64,000 nt of DNA from Pachyseris speciosa (GCA_016490735.1 JAEMWC010000454.1:12501-76500), one strand, 5' to 3'; shown: positions 1 to 12,260, counted from the stretch's first letter. The notes: generated by a model not told the origin, from the letters alone. Translations and numbers: made by a program.

Positions 1-109
1 GTCAATACGTTAAAGCGTCTTGTTGACGTTCCTTTCTACGTTAGCGTGATTTCTTTGGGGTTTTATTGTCTTCTTCCGTTCATTATGCTAGTGTGTCTTC
101 CGGGTGAAA

Positions 110-433
110 CATTGGCTCTGAACCCTATGTACCGATTATTTTTAAACTTTGGAGAAAGATGAATCTTCAAATGCTGATTTCAATTCAGTGACACAAATGG
201 GGGTCATCCGACTCGTTTTTGAGTTACAGGCACATAAAGCCAAAATAAAGGGTGTTTCTAAGAGGCTGTACTGTTGCTATGGTAACCTTATATGTCAAAA
301 CAGTGGTGACAACTTGTTGAGAAATAATTGGGAAATTTTTTGATACCATGTTCAAGGAAACAAACGAAAAATTGCGGGAGTATCGATCCATCAAAGAGTT
401 TAAAAACAACGAGACCATTTTGAGCCACCTTAA
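110..433 (-). mobile_element. TTAA-flanked MITE, copy 1
   Basis: This non-coding repeat is the reverse complement of the element at 63018-63354, with high similarity across the interior by eye. Its right end reads GAGCCACC followed by TTAA at 430-433. The left terminus near 110-120 (GGCTCTGAACC) is degraded. A TTAA target with 8-bp terminal inverted repeats suggests a piggyBac-like non-autonomous element, although the termini are not the usual piggyBac CCC/GGG. No coding capacity is visible; short ORFs here are chance. Confidence 0.6.
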
Positions 434-646
434 ACTATTGTCCGCCTGTTGGGACCCCCTGGTCTCCAAGGATAGATGTTCCTATTGTTTTTCCTTGATT
501 AGTGAGGAAAACGAGTAAGAGTTTTGTAATTGGTTGAATCGGTCAGAAGACTCCCTGAAACCATAAGAATCACATTTTCGAATCACATCTTGAATTTAAA
601 ATCAGCGCTAGTGCCCATGTGACACGTTACCCAATTTTGATTTTAG

Positions 647-3600
647 ACCATCAAGTCCCACAAGCAGCAAAACCAGCGAGTCTTTTGAAGTCTTTGGGCC
701 TCGTGACATTCATCCAGAGCTCCTCCGTCAAGTATATAGTATCTTAACGCAATTACTCCCAGATGTGCACCGAGACCTTTATGAAGATGTGGATGGAGAG
801 AAGGCGACAGGCTCGAATTCACCCGATCCTGAAGATTCTCCTCTGCTTCCTGGCTCCGTGAAAATGCATCGACAAGCGGACACATTACACAATGAGAACG
901 TAGTATTCATCGGGAATAATTTTAACCGCGCAGATTTTGTAAACTTGGCTTCCGAAATTGATTTCGATTTTAAATATTCTTATTCGGCGTTCGTTAGCAA
1001 AAGCAATGGAATGATCACGCAGAGCAATGCCTCTTTCTCAAAACAGTTGAATTTTGGGGAACCAATTCATTATAAGAGCGGCGACCATGACAAAATGCTG
1101 AAAGTATCTATGACAAGCCAGGTTTCTCTCGTTGAACTAACAAGCTACTTCGAACAGGGGGAATTCGAAAGAGTAAGAGTTTATCTTTTCGTGAGGCTCT
1201 CTCTCCCGAAGGCTAAGGCCACTTTTTCACACAACTTGCCAACAGATGCGGTTTCTAATTTAACACTAACGCACAATTCAACCAACTCTTCGGGCATCCA
1301 GCTTCAACGGTTCCGGCGATCGCCGAACTTAGATGTCGATTACTCTGAGACACTGTTTGAGAAGAAGGTACTCGGGATAACCGTAAAGGCAGTAGTAAGG
1401 CACTGGGTGCAACTAGGCGTAAAAATGGCAATAAGTGTCGTTCTTTCAATTGGAGGCTACAATCAACCGATATTTCGCGAGGAGAAGTCATGGAATGAAC
1501 TGCAGAACCAACAACCTACTGATACCTCAATATCGTGGAGCATCAAAGGCATAGTAAGTGCATGTCGTCTTCTTATACTTGCTTCCTTTTGATATATTGG
1601 GCCTTAACAGTGTAAACAAATCAAAGCATAAAGTAATTCAAACATTCAGTCAGTATTAGTCAATCCCCAGAGTTAGTTAGTCGAGAAATACTACATCAAG
1701 ACAACTTTGGCCAGGAAGCTTATAACGTACTCCCAGAGTGAGCAATCGATAACAAACGATATTGGAAAACCGTTGAATAAATCGATAACAATCGATAAAT
1801 TCAATCTAAACGTTTCCATATCGGACGCCACTAAAACCCAACGAAACCGCCAGCTACGCTGGTTAGATAAATATCGAGAACTCACAACGGTTTCCGATAC
1901 GTGTAACTAAATTCTATCGATGTTATCGATTTTTATCGATTCCTATTCCGGACGAACTAGTGGCCATTACACTTTTCCACCCTGATAGTGAGACAATAGC
2001 GTTTTTTAGTTTTTAGCTTCTGGCTAGTATTGAACCATAGAAGAAGAATCGTCTCTTAGACATCAAAAAATCATTTTACAATTAATGTCAACTGTCACTA
2101 TTGTTCTTACTGTCGCTGTCTCTGTCTCTGTTACTATTGCTATTACTTTCCCTGGCGCTATCAGTGTGCCATTGTTACTGTTACTGCCAAGAGATGTCAT
2201 GCGACATTATACTCTGCCATCTTCTTCCGAGTCAAATGCGTGAGATTTTCTTCTCTTCATGACCGAAATTTCCGAAAATGTTCCGGCGACTTCCGACGTT
2301 TTCTCGAAGACTTACGAACGCTACCGAACATGTCCGAAGATGCTCCGATGACTTCTGAACACTTCCGAAGCGATCTGATCACACACTCGGGTTCGTTTTC
2401 AGTCTCTCAAATGCAAACTAAAGCGCGCTCTGATACAGTTGAGACTTAAAGTCGACATCAAGCGCCGTTTGTTGGGACGTTTACGGGGAATATTGGATTG
2501 AATTTTTGTTGTTAATGTGTTATTAAAGAACAAGTCGTCCGGATTTCTAAGTCAGGCGTGAGATGTTGTCCTCAATACGTGAGGTCGAAGTCTTTGGTCC
2601 GCTGGAGTGAGACTCCCACGCATAATGTGTGAGATTTGGCAGCATACAATATATTGCTGTTCCTTCTGTTGTCACTATACTATCACTGCTTCTTATTGTT
2701 GTTGTCATTATCATTGTTAATACCGTCACTGCCACTTTTCGCTGTGAACATCACTTTTTAGAGTTGCCACAGCAAGGGAAAAACATACTTTTTTTGGAGG
2801 TCAGGAAAAAGTCAGGGAATTGTGCATCAGGTCAGGGAAATTCTAAATTCTACCAAACAATCAGTGAAAAGTCAGGAAATTTTATTTTAGGCTGGCCACT
2901 AGGATTTGTCTGTGTCTTGGATGGCAGATTCAGTGAAAAGTCAGGGAAATTCCACAATTTTTTGTCGTATCAATGAGTCTTTCTCACCTCATTATTACTG
3001 TCTCTCTTACTTGTCACTGTCACTATCACTGTTAGTCCGCCATGCAGTCAATCAGCCATCCAATTAGTTCGTCGATCAGTCGGCGGCTTATGCAGCATGA
3101 CTAAGTCATAATCTTGGTCGGTCGAAATAAAGGAATGCAAGGATCAATGATGAATGTTCGTGAACATCAAAACGCGCCATTTTATACAGGAATGAAATTC
3201 CGACAGGACAGGTCTTAACTTTTGGTTTTTAAAGTGTGCAAGATCGCGTTCATTCAAAAAGATAACAATCCCCCAGTCGATTATTCATTTTATCGCATCA
3301 TCAAGACGGTTTGAGATTGAACTGCACCACATGTTGCAGCCTACAGGAGAACATTTGGACTTGTAGTTGTAACCACAATCTTGGACAAAACTACCTAAAA
3401 CAACAGACCAATTGGAGTCCGAAAAGCCTTAGCTTCTTCAGTGCGTCAACAAGATTTCTATAGTAACTTCTTCTCTCGGATCTTAGAGGAGAGAAGTGCA
3501 GGGGGTGCGCATACCCCCCCTCCCCCCCCCCCCCACTCCCCATGAGATGACCTGCGGCTTTCTAATAAACCTAGTATTCTGTTGAAGTAAAACGTGGTTC

Positions 3601-4121
3601 AACCCCTCCGAAGAAAAATCCTGGATCCGCCCCTGCCCCTTATCCCGCCCCGTTCAATGTTGAATTTGGTAAGCTGAGTTGCCATTAATAGGGAAACGTT
3701 TAGGGGGGCTTTCAAACTCGGCTGATTATTGTCTACACATTGAAAGGTTTCGAAGCTCAATTTTTTCAACAATTTAGTCGAAGATTGTAGCTTGTCTCAA
3801 AACTGGCTTTTGTTGTGGTAGGTATGAAAAAGGGTTGGCGTAGTGTTGAGAGCGCTCGCCTTCCACCAATGTGTCCCGGGTTCGATTCCCGGACTCGGTG
3901 TCATAAGTGGGCTGAGTTTGTTGGTTCTCTACTCTGCTCCGAGAGGTTTTTCTCCGGGTACTCCGGTTTTCCCCTCTCCTCAAAAACCAACATTTGATTT
4001 GATTTCATTTGATTTCAGTTCAGTTGATTGAATCTTTTGTTTTTGTTTTTTTTTTTTTGTTTCTGTATTTGCTCGGCCCCACTAGCCTTTCTGCTATAAA
4101 TACTACCGAGGGTAAATAAAG

Positions 4122-4184
<63 letters not shown>

Positions 4185-7100
4185 AAAAACTTCACGAGAA
4201 AATTCTGAAGTAGTAGCCAAGAATTAGAATCAGTTGATGAAATAAAAGAAGCCCTCTATTATTCGTCAAGAATTACTAAGGGACCGTTCATTTTTTATGG
4301 GGTGGGGGGGGGGGCTGGTGGGATTTGGAGGTGTGTAATTTGAAAATTGTATGACCCCCCCCCCCAATTTCCGATTTTTTTCGCGTGCTCCCCCCCCTCA
4401 TCAGGGTAATTTTTTGGAAGGCCCCCCCCATGAATAAGAAAAAATGCATTAGGTATTAAAAAAGTTACTGCATTAAAATTTCGTTTTGTTTTGTTACATT
4501 TCACCTAATTTAGTGAAAGAAAGCTAGAAAGCTGTTTTTAACAAATCCTCACTCAAAAGAATGAAAAGTCAATTTCAGCTCTTCTTGTTACTGCTCGTCC
4601 TGAGCATGTTGTAGCTGGCCGCTCGTCTACATATTCCTCGTCTGAGGCGGTAAAAGCAAGAACGACATCATTTGAGTCGTCTTCAGAGTCAGGGGCATCA
4701 CTCTTGTAATCATCATCAGTTTCTTCTCCCTCACTGCTTTCACCACTGCTGTCTAGTTGACCTGATTCATTGCTGCCTCTCACTTCGGCTTGACCTGTTC
4801 TGAGAGTATTCATCTGCAGGAAGTGTCCCATTATTGTCTTCACTTTGTCATTCTTGCTGCTCTTCTGATGCTGTTTTAATAGCCCATGATGTTGTAAGTA
4901 TTTGTTCAATTCTGGCACACGGAGCTTTTTTAGCTTGGCGGCATCTTCGCACAAAGTAGCCCAATGACAATCATCATAGGACTTTTCTCTTGCCTCCCTA
5001 CTTTCCCTGGCCCTTTCCGCCAGTCTCTTCTTTTTTTAAAACTCTATGACCTCAAGATGCTGGAGATAGTCAACCACAAACTTTGGTTTCACAATGAATT
5101 TGTCTCCAAATCTAGCTACGCTCTCTGGGTCAGACAAAACTACGCTACCACTAAATTTCTCAGAGAAAAGCTCTGGTAACGAGGTCAGTTCCAATTCAGG
5201 ACTCAAATTATTGGTTTCAATTATATGAGCTTGACAACAACATTTTATGAATGAAAAGAAAGTTGTTGCTATTCAAGACTGTTATTATGGTATGTTCACT
5301 GTCCTTATAAAATATAAAAGCTGTTGAGAAGTTTTCTTGTTACCCTGGAACTGTTTTAGCATATTTGTTATAAATAAAAGAGCACAATTTTTCTTCCATT
5401 TGTAAACATCTCTTATCCTATTTTTAATCTAATTTTTTCATCCGACCTCCCCCCTTTCCTTCATTTTTTTTCCGCTGGCCCCCCCTTTCAAGCCAATTTT
5501 TTTCGAGTGGCCCCCCCCACAAATCCCACCAGCCCCCCCTCTCTCATAAAAAATGAACGGTCCCTAAGTACTAAACGCACTTACATCTATTTTATTCTTT
5601 CCTTAGTCCTTTAGCATTCCTGTGTATATCTTCAGCATTGGGGTAGATTTTAGCCTAAAAGTTAAACTCGATCTGTCAAAATCGTATCCTCCGTCACCGA
5701 GTTCTTCAAGCCGCAAGTTTGCCGTGCAGGTAATTACCTATTTATGTTCTGTTGGACTACTCTTAGATTACTGGGCCAGGTTGTGGGAAAGACGATTAAC
5801 CGAGGTTTTTATCCCTCTCATGGAAAATGTATTTTAAAAGTTAACTTTAAGCTAAAGATTAGAGAAAGTAAAGTTAAAACTATATAACTTGATTGGTGCT
5901 TACACCAAAATCACACTCATTATGTTAGCAGTTTTCGTGCTTCGACCAACTGCGCCCTATTACGTGAAGTGCCAAAACATTCTCTGACCCGGACACATGG
6001 TTTCTCGGTCAATTATAGTCCATATTCCACACTGGCTTTCTTTCTTCCTCGGGTTTCGCCGTTTTATGTATTCCCAATCAGTTATGGTAATGCTAATGGA
6101 TTTATATATCGCACATATCACATAGTTTCATGGCGGTTTACAATGCTTCTCTGGGGTGAGATCGGACCGCCGTCAAGCTGTAAAGGCGCCTCTGCATGGC
6201 AGCCGCTATCAGTCCATATTTGATCTCCCAACCCACACATGAATGTCAAAGACAGATGAAAGAGAGAGATATAGACCACCACACCAGGAACTACGTCCCC
6301 GGCCTACTCTTTTCGAACAGTATGTGGGTTCTTTAACGTCCCACAGATTAATGTATAGATTTAGCCAAGCCTAAAAGCGGAGCTCCACTGTTATTATTAT
6401 TATTTTTTTTTACTGGTATTGAGCAACACCGTATGGCTTTCCTTGTGCCAATATTTTATGTTTAGAGCAGCCAACAGGAATTGACTTCATGTTTGACAGT
6501 TTAGCCACCTTTCACAATAGTGCATTGAATGGCTTTCCATGTTTGATCTAAATCAAACATGTTCATCCAAAATTTGGCATTACGAACAAATGTTTGATCG
6601 TTTAGCCACCCCAACAAATAAATCGTGCACAAACGGTAAACAGAAACCAAATGAGCCACGTAACGTCGAAAATTTCAGTAGTAATACGCAAGAATCATTT
6701 TTTTGGACTCACTTTTTCCCATGTTTGGTCAAACATTAGGGAGCTTAAGCAAAGACGACGCAGACGTTTTTGTCGAACCTCTTTCACGATGATTCAAAAT
6801 TGTTTAAATTAAAAAATGATGGCGAACTTTCCATGGACTAAATTGCTATGAACGACGTCAACGTAACAAAATAGAAAGAAAAAATTGCCGTCATGCGCTC
6901 ACGTTCTCGAGAAAACATAAAATTTGGTCATTTCACGTTGTTGTTTTGTAGAGAAGGGCAAAGAAATGTACTAAAATGTAAAACGCACGTGCAGGCGATT
7001 GTTTTTGCTCATTAAGCCTATTGTTTTGTGACGGTCTTGTTGCCGTAGTCGTCCTCGTTGCTTAACTCCCTGATTGTTTTGCTTGACAAACACGATAATG

Positions 7101-9712
7101 GATGAAAATGTTAAGTTTGATCTTTTAGTCGGGACTTAACAAACATATTTCGTAGTAAGTTTAGCTAAGGCATAAGCTTAAATGCCGTAGAGGATAGATA
7201 ATCGCATGGGGCGGAGTAAAATTAAGGATTAATGTCACTTGTGCCAGTTTTCAGAAAGTTGCTGAAATTGTCCTCGTCGCGCGAAACATAAGTGATACTA
7301 ATCCTTAATTTTACGAGAACTCATTGCGATTACGTGTTAATAACATAAGGGCAAACGTTTCTTTCAGTTCTTAACACTGTAGAAACACAGACGTCGAAAA
7401 ACATGTACAGTCAGCCAAGCGGAGGAAAAACACTCGTTCGCTTGCAAAACAACAAACAAACAATTCGACTAGCTACTTCTTTGTGTCCAAAACGAGTAGA
7501 TTGTTATTTATATCCAGTCGAGACATTCCTGAACAAAAGTAGCAACGATTAAACCAACTGCTAAGCTTCAATTTATTTAAGTTACCTGGGTTGTCGAGCT
7601 TTCTACCACTTGAAAATACGGATCGATCCACTATAGTAAAACACGCATCTACAAAAACAGCAAACGGTTTGTCCAAAGAAAGAACTTCTTCCTCCAAGTT
7701 TGAGCTACTCGTTCCTCCCATTAATGCCGGTGAGGTGTTAAGTGAACTTTCTTGGTGAGCTGCAAGATGCCGCGGTAAAGTGAACAAGCCCTTGAAGCGT
7801 TTAATCATTTTGTTTTTTCAACCACACAATCCGGGCGCCATACAGGTGAATCCAAAATTTAAGAATTTCCTGAGAAAAACCTTTTGCTCTTCTATTTGAT
7901 CAGTTGAAAATTCACCTTCCGGAGTATCTTTAAAGTAGTTCTTGATTTTTATGCCTTTTACGCGAATAAAAGCCAGAAACTGAACTTCGAAGAAGGTGAA
8001 GTTGTTTTGCTCAAATGAAGAAACCAACTGAATGTGAAATCTTGAGAAGCAGAAAGTGCGCGAAAAATTAAGCCTCGGTTTGGTTTGGGTGTCCCACACC
8101 TGGCTTGAGCCTGCGATACAATTGAAAACTAGTACCTGGTGAGCGGTCTGAACTTGAGCCCGCGATATGGTCACGTAATACTGGTCAGTGGATACCTTGT
8201 TTTGTTAGGTGTCAATTGGCCATAACTTGGATGTCCAATATCAAAGATGTGCGCTGTAAACTAACCTGTCAATTGGAGTATGACCGACATTTCACATGGC
8301 ATACATGGAAGGGCGGACGTACCGTCGGACGTACTACGACGTACGTACGGTGACCAAAACCAAATTTTCTCGAATAGATGGGTTACCACATTTTCTTAAC
8401 CATGGTGCTCCGCTATTAGGTACAATTGTTGTGAGACGGGGCCTACGGCTTATCGTCCTTATCCGGGAAGACTAGAAAGTCTAACCGTTTTATTAGCTTG
8501 GGGATTGCCTCTCGGGAAAAATAGTTGTCAATCACTGACTTTTGTAACAGTTAATGTTGATGAACAAAAACGTCACCTTAAGTAGGCTTCGACAGATTGT
8601 GCTCTCAAAAGTAGCACAGTATTATGCCACTGACAGTACTCGTATTATTCCAAAATTCTACCTGATAGTTTTTTTTAGTGGAGAAACTATGCTAGCTATT
8701 TGTTTCTTTAAATTATATACAAATGTGCCACAGTAACTATACATTAAACATTGGAAAAACGGCTGACACCTGTGGTCAAACAACACATTTGTTTAGTTAG
8801 AACCAGAAACTGAAACTGTGGACTTCATTCTACTCTTACCCACTGACTTGAAAAAGACAACGGTTAAGGTACTAATCTTGATTTAGAAGCAGAACCTATG
8901 TTATAAAGAAGGAAAGTCGTGCATGTCCGGCAATACTTGATGTTATTGTATTGATATATGATTGTGGGATATAAAAGGGAAGTCACTAAAACGGCAGAAC
9001 AATCTTCAGAAATAGGTACTTGTTTATTAACTGATCTCATGTCCACAAATGATTGCATAATCGATAAAGGATCTATTTTGCACTCCAAAACAAGCCAAAA
9101 GTTCCAATTATGTCGGCAGTGCTCTTTCCGCAAAAAAAAATTATGAAAATTGTGCTCATAATGACGAATTATGCCAAAAATTGTGCTAGAACAATCTGTC
9201 AAAGCCCGTCCTTTCATTTTGAGTTAAAATCTCAAATCTGCGAGAGAGAAATGTTACTGAACAATAATCGAAGTCATTTGACAAGTTAATTGTTTTCCTG
9301 ATTCCCGTTTTACCCTTATTCATTTCACGAGTTGGTTTAAACAAGACAAGATCCCTGGACACCATTTCCTTCTTTAAATGACTGTTGATTTCTTCTTCAG
9401 ATTAAGCCTCATGCTGAAGTCACAGCTACAATCGAAGGATATCTTTCTGCCCATGTGATCAAAGCAGGGGTGCACGGAGATGGCACTATCGTTGATGTTG
9501 GTTTGCCTGTGACACTCTCCTTACAGGTATACCCTTCTGAGAATTGGTGTACGACCATGTCTGCCGACTTGACTGCATTGGAGCTGAATGCTGGTCTTTA
9601 CTATAAGTGGTGTGTTCCTTTCTTTCACTGTGGTTCACGGAAGACCATATTGAGGTTTGGAACATGGGACGCCATTAGGAGGAACTGGAAGCTGATGACA
9701 CGCTGTAACTGA
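647..9712 (+). CDS. 3' part of an unrecognised gene for a secreted, beta-rich protein
   Basis: Three exons are supported: 647-1553, 5607-5729 and 9401-9712. The gene starts upstream of the window, because exon 647 opens after a clean acceptor with a codon already in progress. The donor at 1554 (GTAAGT), the acceptors at 5605-5606 and 9399-9400 with pyrimidine tracts, and the donor at 5730 all keep phase 0. The last exon runs into a TAA stop at 9710-9712. The product is at least 447 residues. It has a proline/serine/acid-rich stretch (genomic 650-850), sequons of the NAS, NLT, NST and NSS type, a furin-like RFRR site at about 1308-1319, and then alternating hydrophobic strands ending in a cysteine-containing tail (WCTTM, HCGSRK). 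This fits a secreted or extracellular-matrix proprotein. I do not recognise the family. Further small exons between 1554 and 5606 cannot be excluded. Confidence 0.6.
1745..1940. repeat. Cluster of ATCGAT motifs in inverted arrangement
   Basis: ATCGAT occurs at 1745, 1781, 1791, 1916, 1925 and 1935. The left group (AATCGATAACAATCGATAAA) is roughly the inverse of the right group, so this may be a small inverted-repeat element in the first visible intron of the secreted-protein gene. It could also be a binding-site cluster of the TATCGATA type. Confidence 0.5.
2090..3032. repeat. Simple-sequence-like blocks and AGTCAGGGAAAT repeats
   Basis: Three pyrimidine-rich degenerate blocks built on TTACTGTCACTG-like units lie near 2090-2185, 2660-2735 and 2985-3032. 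A short ORF at 2240-2449 consists of repeated CTTCCGA-type motifs. Between 2800 and 2965 the motif (A/G)GTCAGG(G)AAAT recurs five times. All look non-coding and lie within an intron. Confidence 0.4.
3830..4183 (+). mobile_element. tRNA-derived SINE with (TTA)n tail
   Basis: The head is tRNA-like: an A-box-like GGCGTAGTGTTGAGAGCGC and a B-box GGGTTCGATTCCCGG near 3888-3902. A family-specific body follows (GAGAGGTTTTTCTCCGGGTA), then a T-rich linker, TAAATAAAGG and a (TTA)n tail to about 4183. RNA polymerase III promoter boxes followed by an unrelated body and a simple tail define a SINE. It is not a functional tRNA gene, because no full cloverleaf is present. Confidence 0.75.
4279..5565 (-). 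mobile_element. hAT-like DNA transposon (1287 bp) with terminal inverted repeats
   Basis: The ends are inverted copies beginning AGGGACCGTTCATTTTTT, followed inward by G-rich/C-rich tracts and the shared block TGGTGGGATTTG. Flanking 8-mers AATTACTA (4271-4278) and AAGTACTA (5566-5573) match at 7 of 8 positions, as expected of a hAT-type 8-bp target duplication. The interior carries a decayed minus-strand ORF and no recognisable transposase. The right end lies only 41 bp upstream of the exon at 5607. Confidence 0.7.
4553..5179 (-). pseudogene. Degenerate transposon-borne ORF with SAP-like segment
   Basis: The minus strand encodes an acidic product ending SGRAVTRRAEIDFSFF. The intact part (4553-4954, 133 residues) begins with a SAP/LEM-like helix pair (LKKLRVPELNKYLQHHGLL) and continues with a Ser/Glu/Asp-rich linker. 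The same frame is coding-like upstream to about 5179 but is interrupted by one TAA at a T/A-rich run near 5037. The 5' part of any original protein is missing. SAP-type modules usually bind DNA or RNA. The ORF lies wholly inside the inverted-repeat element, so it is probably cargo or the relic of a transposon protein. I cannot name the family. Confidence 0.5.
6130..6390 (-). mobile_element. SINE fragment, same family as 18520-18790, reversed
   Basis: The segment CTCTTTTCGAACAGTATGTG with GGGTTCTTTAACGTC near 6308-6345 is the reverse complement of a segment in the SINE at 18740-18790. The tRNA-like head is not present here. It lies in intron 2 of the secreted-protein gene. Confidence 0.5.
6739..7070. 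mobile_element. MITE with GGGAGYTTAAGCAA termini
   Basis: The left end reads GGGAGCTTAAGCAAAGACG and the right end is its imperfect inverse (CGTTGCTTAACTCCC ending at 7070). The interior is AT-rich and non-coding. I could not identify a clear target duplication. Confidence 0.6.
7199..7333. mobile_element. Short foldback MITE
   Basis: The arms AGTAAAATTAAGGATTA (left) and TAATCCTTAATTTTACG (right), extended by ATCGCAT and TTGCGAT outer segments, form an inverted repeat of about 135 bp total. It is non-coding and intronic. Confidence 0.6.
7586..7808 (-). CDS. Candidate first coding exon of an unknown gene, minus strand
   Basis: An ORF opens with ATG at 7808 and runs in good composition (MIKRFKGLFTLPRHLAAHQE at the start, then SLDKPFAVFVDACFTIVD) to a consensus donor CAG|GTAACT at 7585. 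No convincing downstream exon was found to the left. It sits inside an intron of the plus-strand gene. It could be a nested gene, an alternative exon, or a chance ORF. I do not recognise the product. Confidence 0.25.
8425..8535 (-). mobile_element. SINE fragment, reversed
   Basis: GTGAGACGGGGCCTACGGCT and the following segment to about 8482 are the reverse complement of 18650-18720 in the longer SINE copy (ACTTTCTAGTCTTCTCGGAT, GACGATAAACCGTAGG). Only the body is present. Confidence 0.6.
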
Positions 9713-11292
9713 TACACATATGAGTGAATGAAGGATCTTTTTCATTGCCATTGTTAATATTGCTGATTTGTTTGTTTTCCTCAAAAAGGCTGAATAGGGT
9801 AGAGATTGACTCGCAGTTTCAATAACACGTATAATCAAATGAGATTAGATTTTAAGATATTGGCGTCAACCTTGATCAGTAACACTTAAAATTCGCCAGT
9901 TTCAGTTCTCCACCAGAGCAGCACCTCAAGTTCTTGAGAATCTAACCCATTCAAAAGGGTCAAAAGGGTTGGTAGTTAGAGGAGAACTAATGGGTGAAAT
10001 GAAGTTGCATCTCCCTACCCTGGTGTATTAGTCGATTCCGGCTACACGCTGCTTAAGGCAACCCTGTGATGGGCTATATATATCCCATCCAGGGGGGATG
10101 AGTAGATTTACTGAAATACTTTTAGGTGCCTTTTTATTCTTTAAAAACTGGTTAAACCGGCTCGATCGAGTGGATCACTTAAGCTCTGTGTCTCAGTTAA
10201 CCTTTTAATTTTGTTTGTTTTGCCAAAAGAAATAGTTTCCTGATCGAGTGATAACCATTAGTCTTGATACTAAGCAATTATACTGGCATGCGCACTGAGA
10301 TCGTGTGGAATATCGCCTGAGAATAGCCGACGAGGCCGTGAGTCGATTTGCAGTGAATGGTTTCTGTTTGTTTAAAACGAAGTCTTTCCTCCGTGCACAC
10401 GTACCTTGCACGATATATGTATCAGTGGATGACGAATATTCAGTGCTCTATGAAGTGAACATATTTCATGAAGAGTGTTACTTAACAATTTGTTCATGCG
10501 TCAGCATGTGTTCATGGAGATGTGAAGCACGCTTCTTGAGCGCTCTAAAAAATTCCCAAGTGCTTCATATCAGGCTGTCATATATAGATGAACGGACGCT
10601 GAAGCATGAACCAATTGTTTTATAACATTTTCAACGCGGTAGCTTAAAAAAAATAGCCGTTTAAAGGTAATCAACGTGCACAATGAGATGAAGCACACTC
10701 GCGAAATTGAATTTGACTGCAGGAATTTACTAGCTATGTTATAAAATGTGTTGAATAATAAATGCACATTATAGGTCGTTTTCCTGGAGAAGTACTTTAC
10801 GTAGCAAAATGGTAGTGTAAAATGACGCTACGGATATATACCTAACAGCTAACAGTGCTGAAGCTTCGCTGTTTGCTGCATGAAGAAGCCTGTTTTAGTG
10901 GGTTCAGTGAGCTCATATTTTCCGGAAAGTTAAGTGCGTGAGCGCACCCAATTCAATGCGTGCCCCGTTCAACACCCAGTGAAGCCAATGACGAAAGTAT
11001 TTCAAACAGAGAATCCAATTTTCATGTGACTAAGAAATGGGTGGACGTTGAATACTTAGCAAACGGCCCTAGAGTCATTATTGTCCCCAGAGTCCGCAAC
11101 GAGACCAAGCTCTGGGTGAGAAAGCCTCCGAGACACCATGGAAGGGTTACCTTACCAGAGGCTATTCTCTGGTTGTACGTGGTGTGTACTAGGGTTTTCT
11201 CGTTGATTTCCGTATCTATCACGAGCGGCAGGTATTTCCAGATTGTATATAGTGTTTGCCGAGTTTTTGATTGTAGAACGTAGTTAACCGCA

Positions 11293-11417
11293 CAGTGGAA
11301 CCCCGTTAATACGGACACCAAATGGACATGCCGGGTGACCGTATTAAGCGGAGCTACTTTAAAGGAAAATTAGTGTAACCTTTTTAGTTGTGGGGATCGT
11401 AGAGCGGGGTTCCACTG
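11293..11417. mobile_element. pogo/Tigger-like MITE
   Basis: The termini CAGTGGAACCCCGTTAATACG and its inverse CGGGGTTCCACTG, together with internal ACGGACACC and GACCGTATTAAGCGG segments, resemble the ends of pogo/Tigger-type Tc1-mariner elements. The element is about 125 bp and non-coding. The expected TA duplication is not evident. Confidence 0.6.
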
Positions 11418-12260
11418 TTCTTTCCTTATTCTCTTATTGATCTGGAGAATTGTGAAGGCGATACACGTGTTTAAATGAGTTCATTCGGCGTATCTCTCAT
11501 TCGTGTCTTGTGTTCAATCACCTTCGCCTGCATCATATCCAATCACCTCCTAGCGCTGTTTCTCGTGGTAATCTGGCAACACTGCGGCGTCCCTTGTTTA
11601 TCCCGGGACTCAGAAAGCGGTTTTATGTCTGGTGATGACACGTTCAGGGTTAACGCAAAACCCGGCTAGTATTGTTACCTGTGTTTAGGCTATCGATTTA
11701 TTCATTATGAGCTTCTCTTTTGCAATTTTCGGCTTTCGTTCGAAAGTTGAGCAATCATTATCATTGGAATGATCTGTCAGAGAGAAACCGGTAGTAATCG
11801 GTTTGACTCCAGAAGTCATACGATCGTTCAGCTGATTCTAGCCCTGAGAGAGACTTTTTGGTGATATTGAGTGACGTTTCGACAACCTGAACAGAAGTAG
11901 GGTACCTCATTGTCAAGAAACCACACATGGGGTCAGAATGAAATCATTTTCATTAATTTAACGATAAAGGGATGCTCATTGTGTTTAAATCGGTAAAGGC
12001 GAAAGACTGATTTCAATGTGGTGAAACTAAGCTATTACTAGATTTACTGCTCCATATAAAAATAGCTAAATTTACAGAAATGACAATTGCGAGTTTCTCG
12101 ATCACGCTCTAAGTGCGCATGCTTATAATGAGTGAACAAGTCTTTGAGGAACATAAGTACGCTATTTTTTGTAAGATGATTAGCTGAGATTTTGTGCGTG
12201 AAAGTACATAAAATCGTTTCAACAGAAAATAGTAGTTGACTTATACTTAAACTGCTCGTA

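Noticed and set aside
2629..2976. 115-residue ORF with hydrophobic start
   Set aside because: It consists of simple-sequence blocks and AGTCAGGGAAAT repeats.
3830..3905. A tRNA gene at the head of the first SINE
   Set aside because: No full cloverleaf; the head is followed by a SINE body and a (TTA)n tail.
7818..8174. 118-residue minus-strand ORF
   Set aside because: No family resemblance, no splice signals, and it lies in an intron of the opposite-strand gene.
10960..11283. 107-residue plus-strand ORF
   Set aside because: It overlaps an antisense ORF of similar length, lacks good splice or start context, and contains repeat-like text similar to foldback elements elsewhere.
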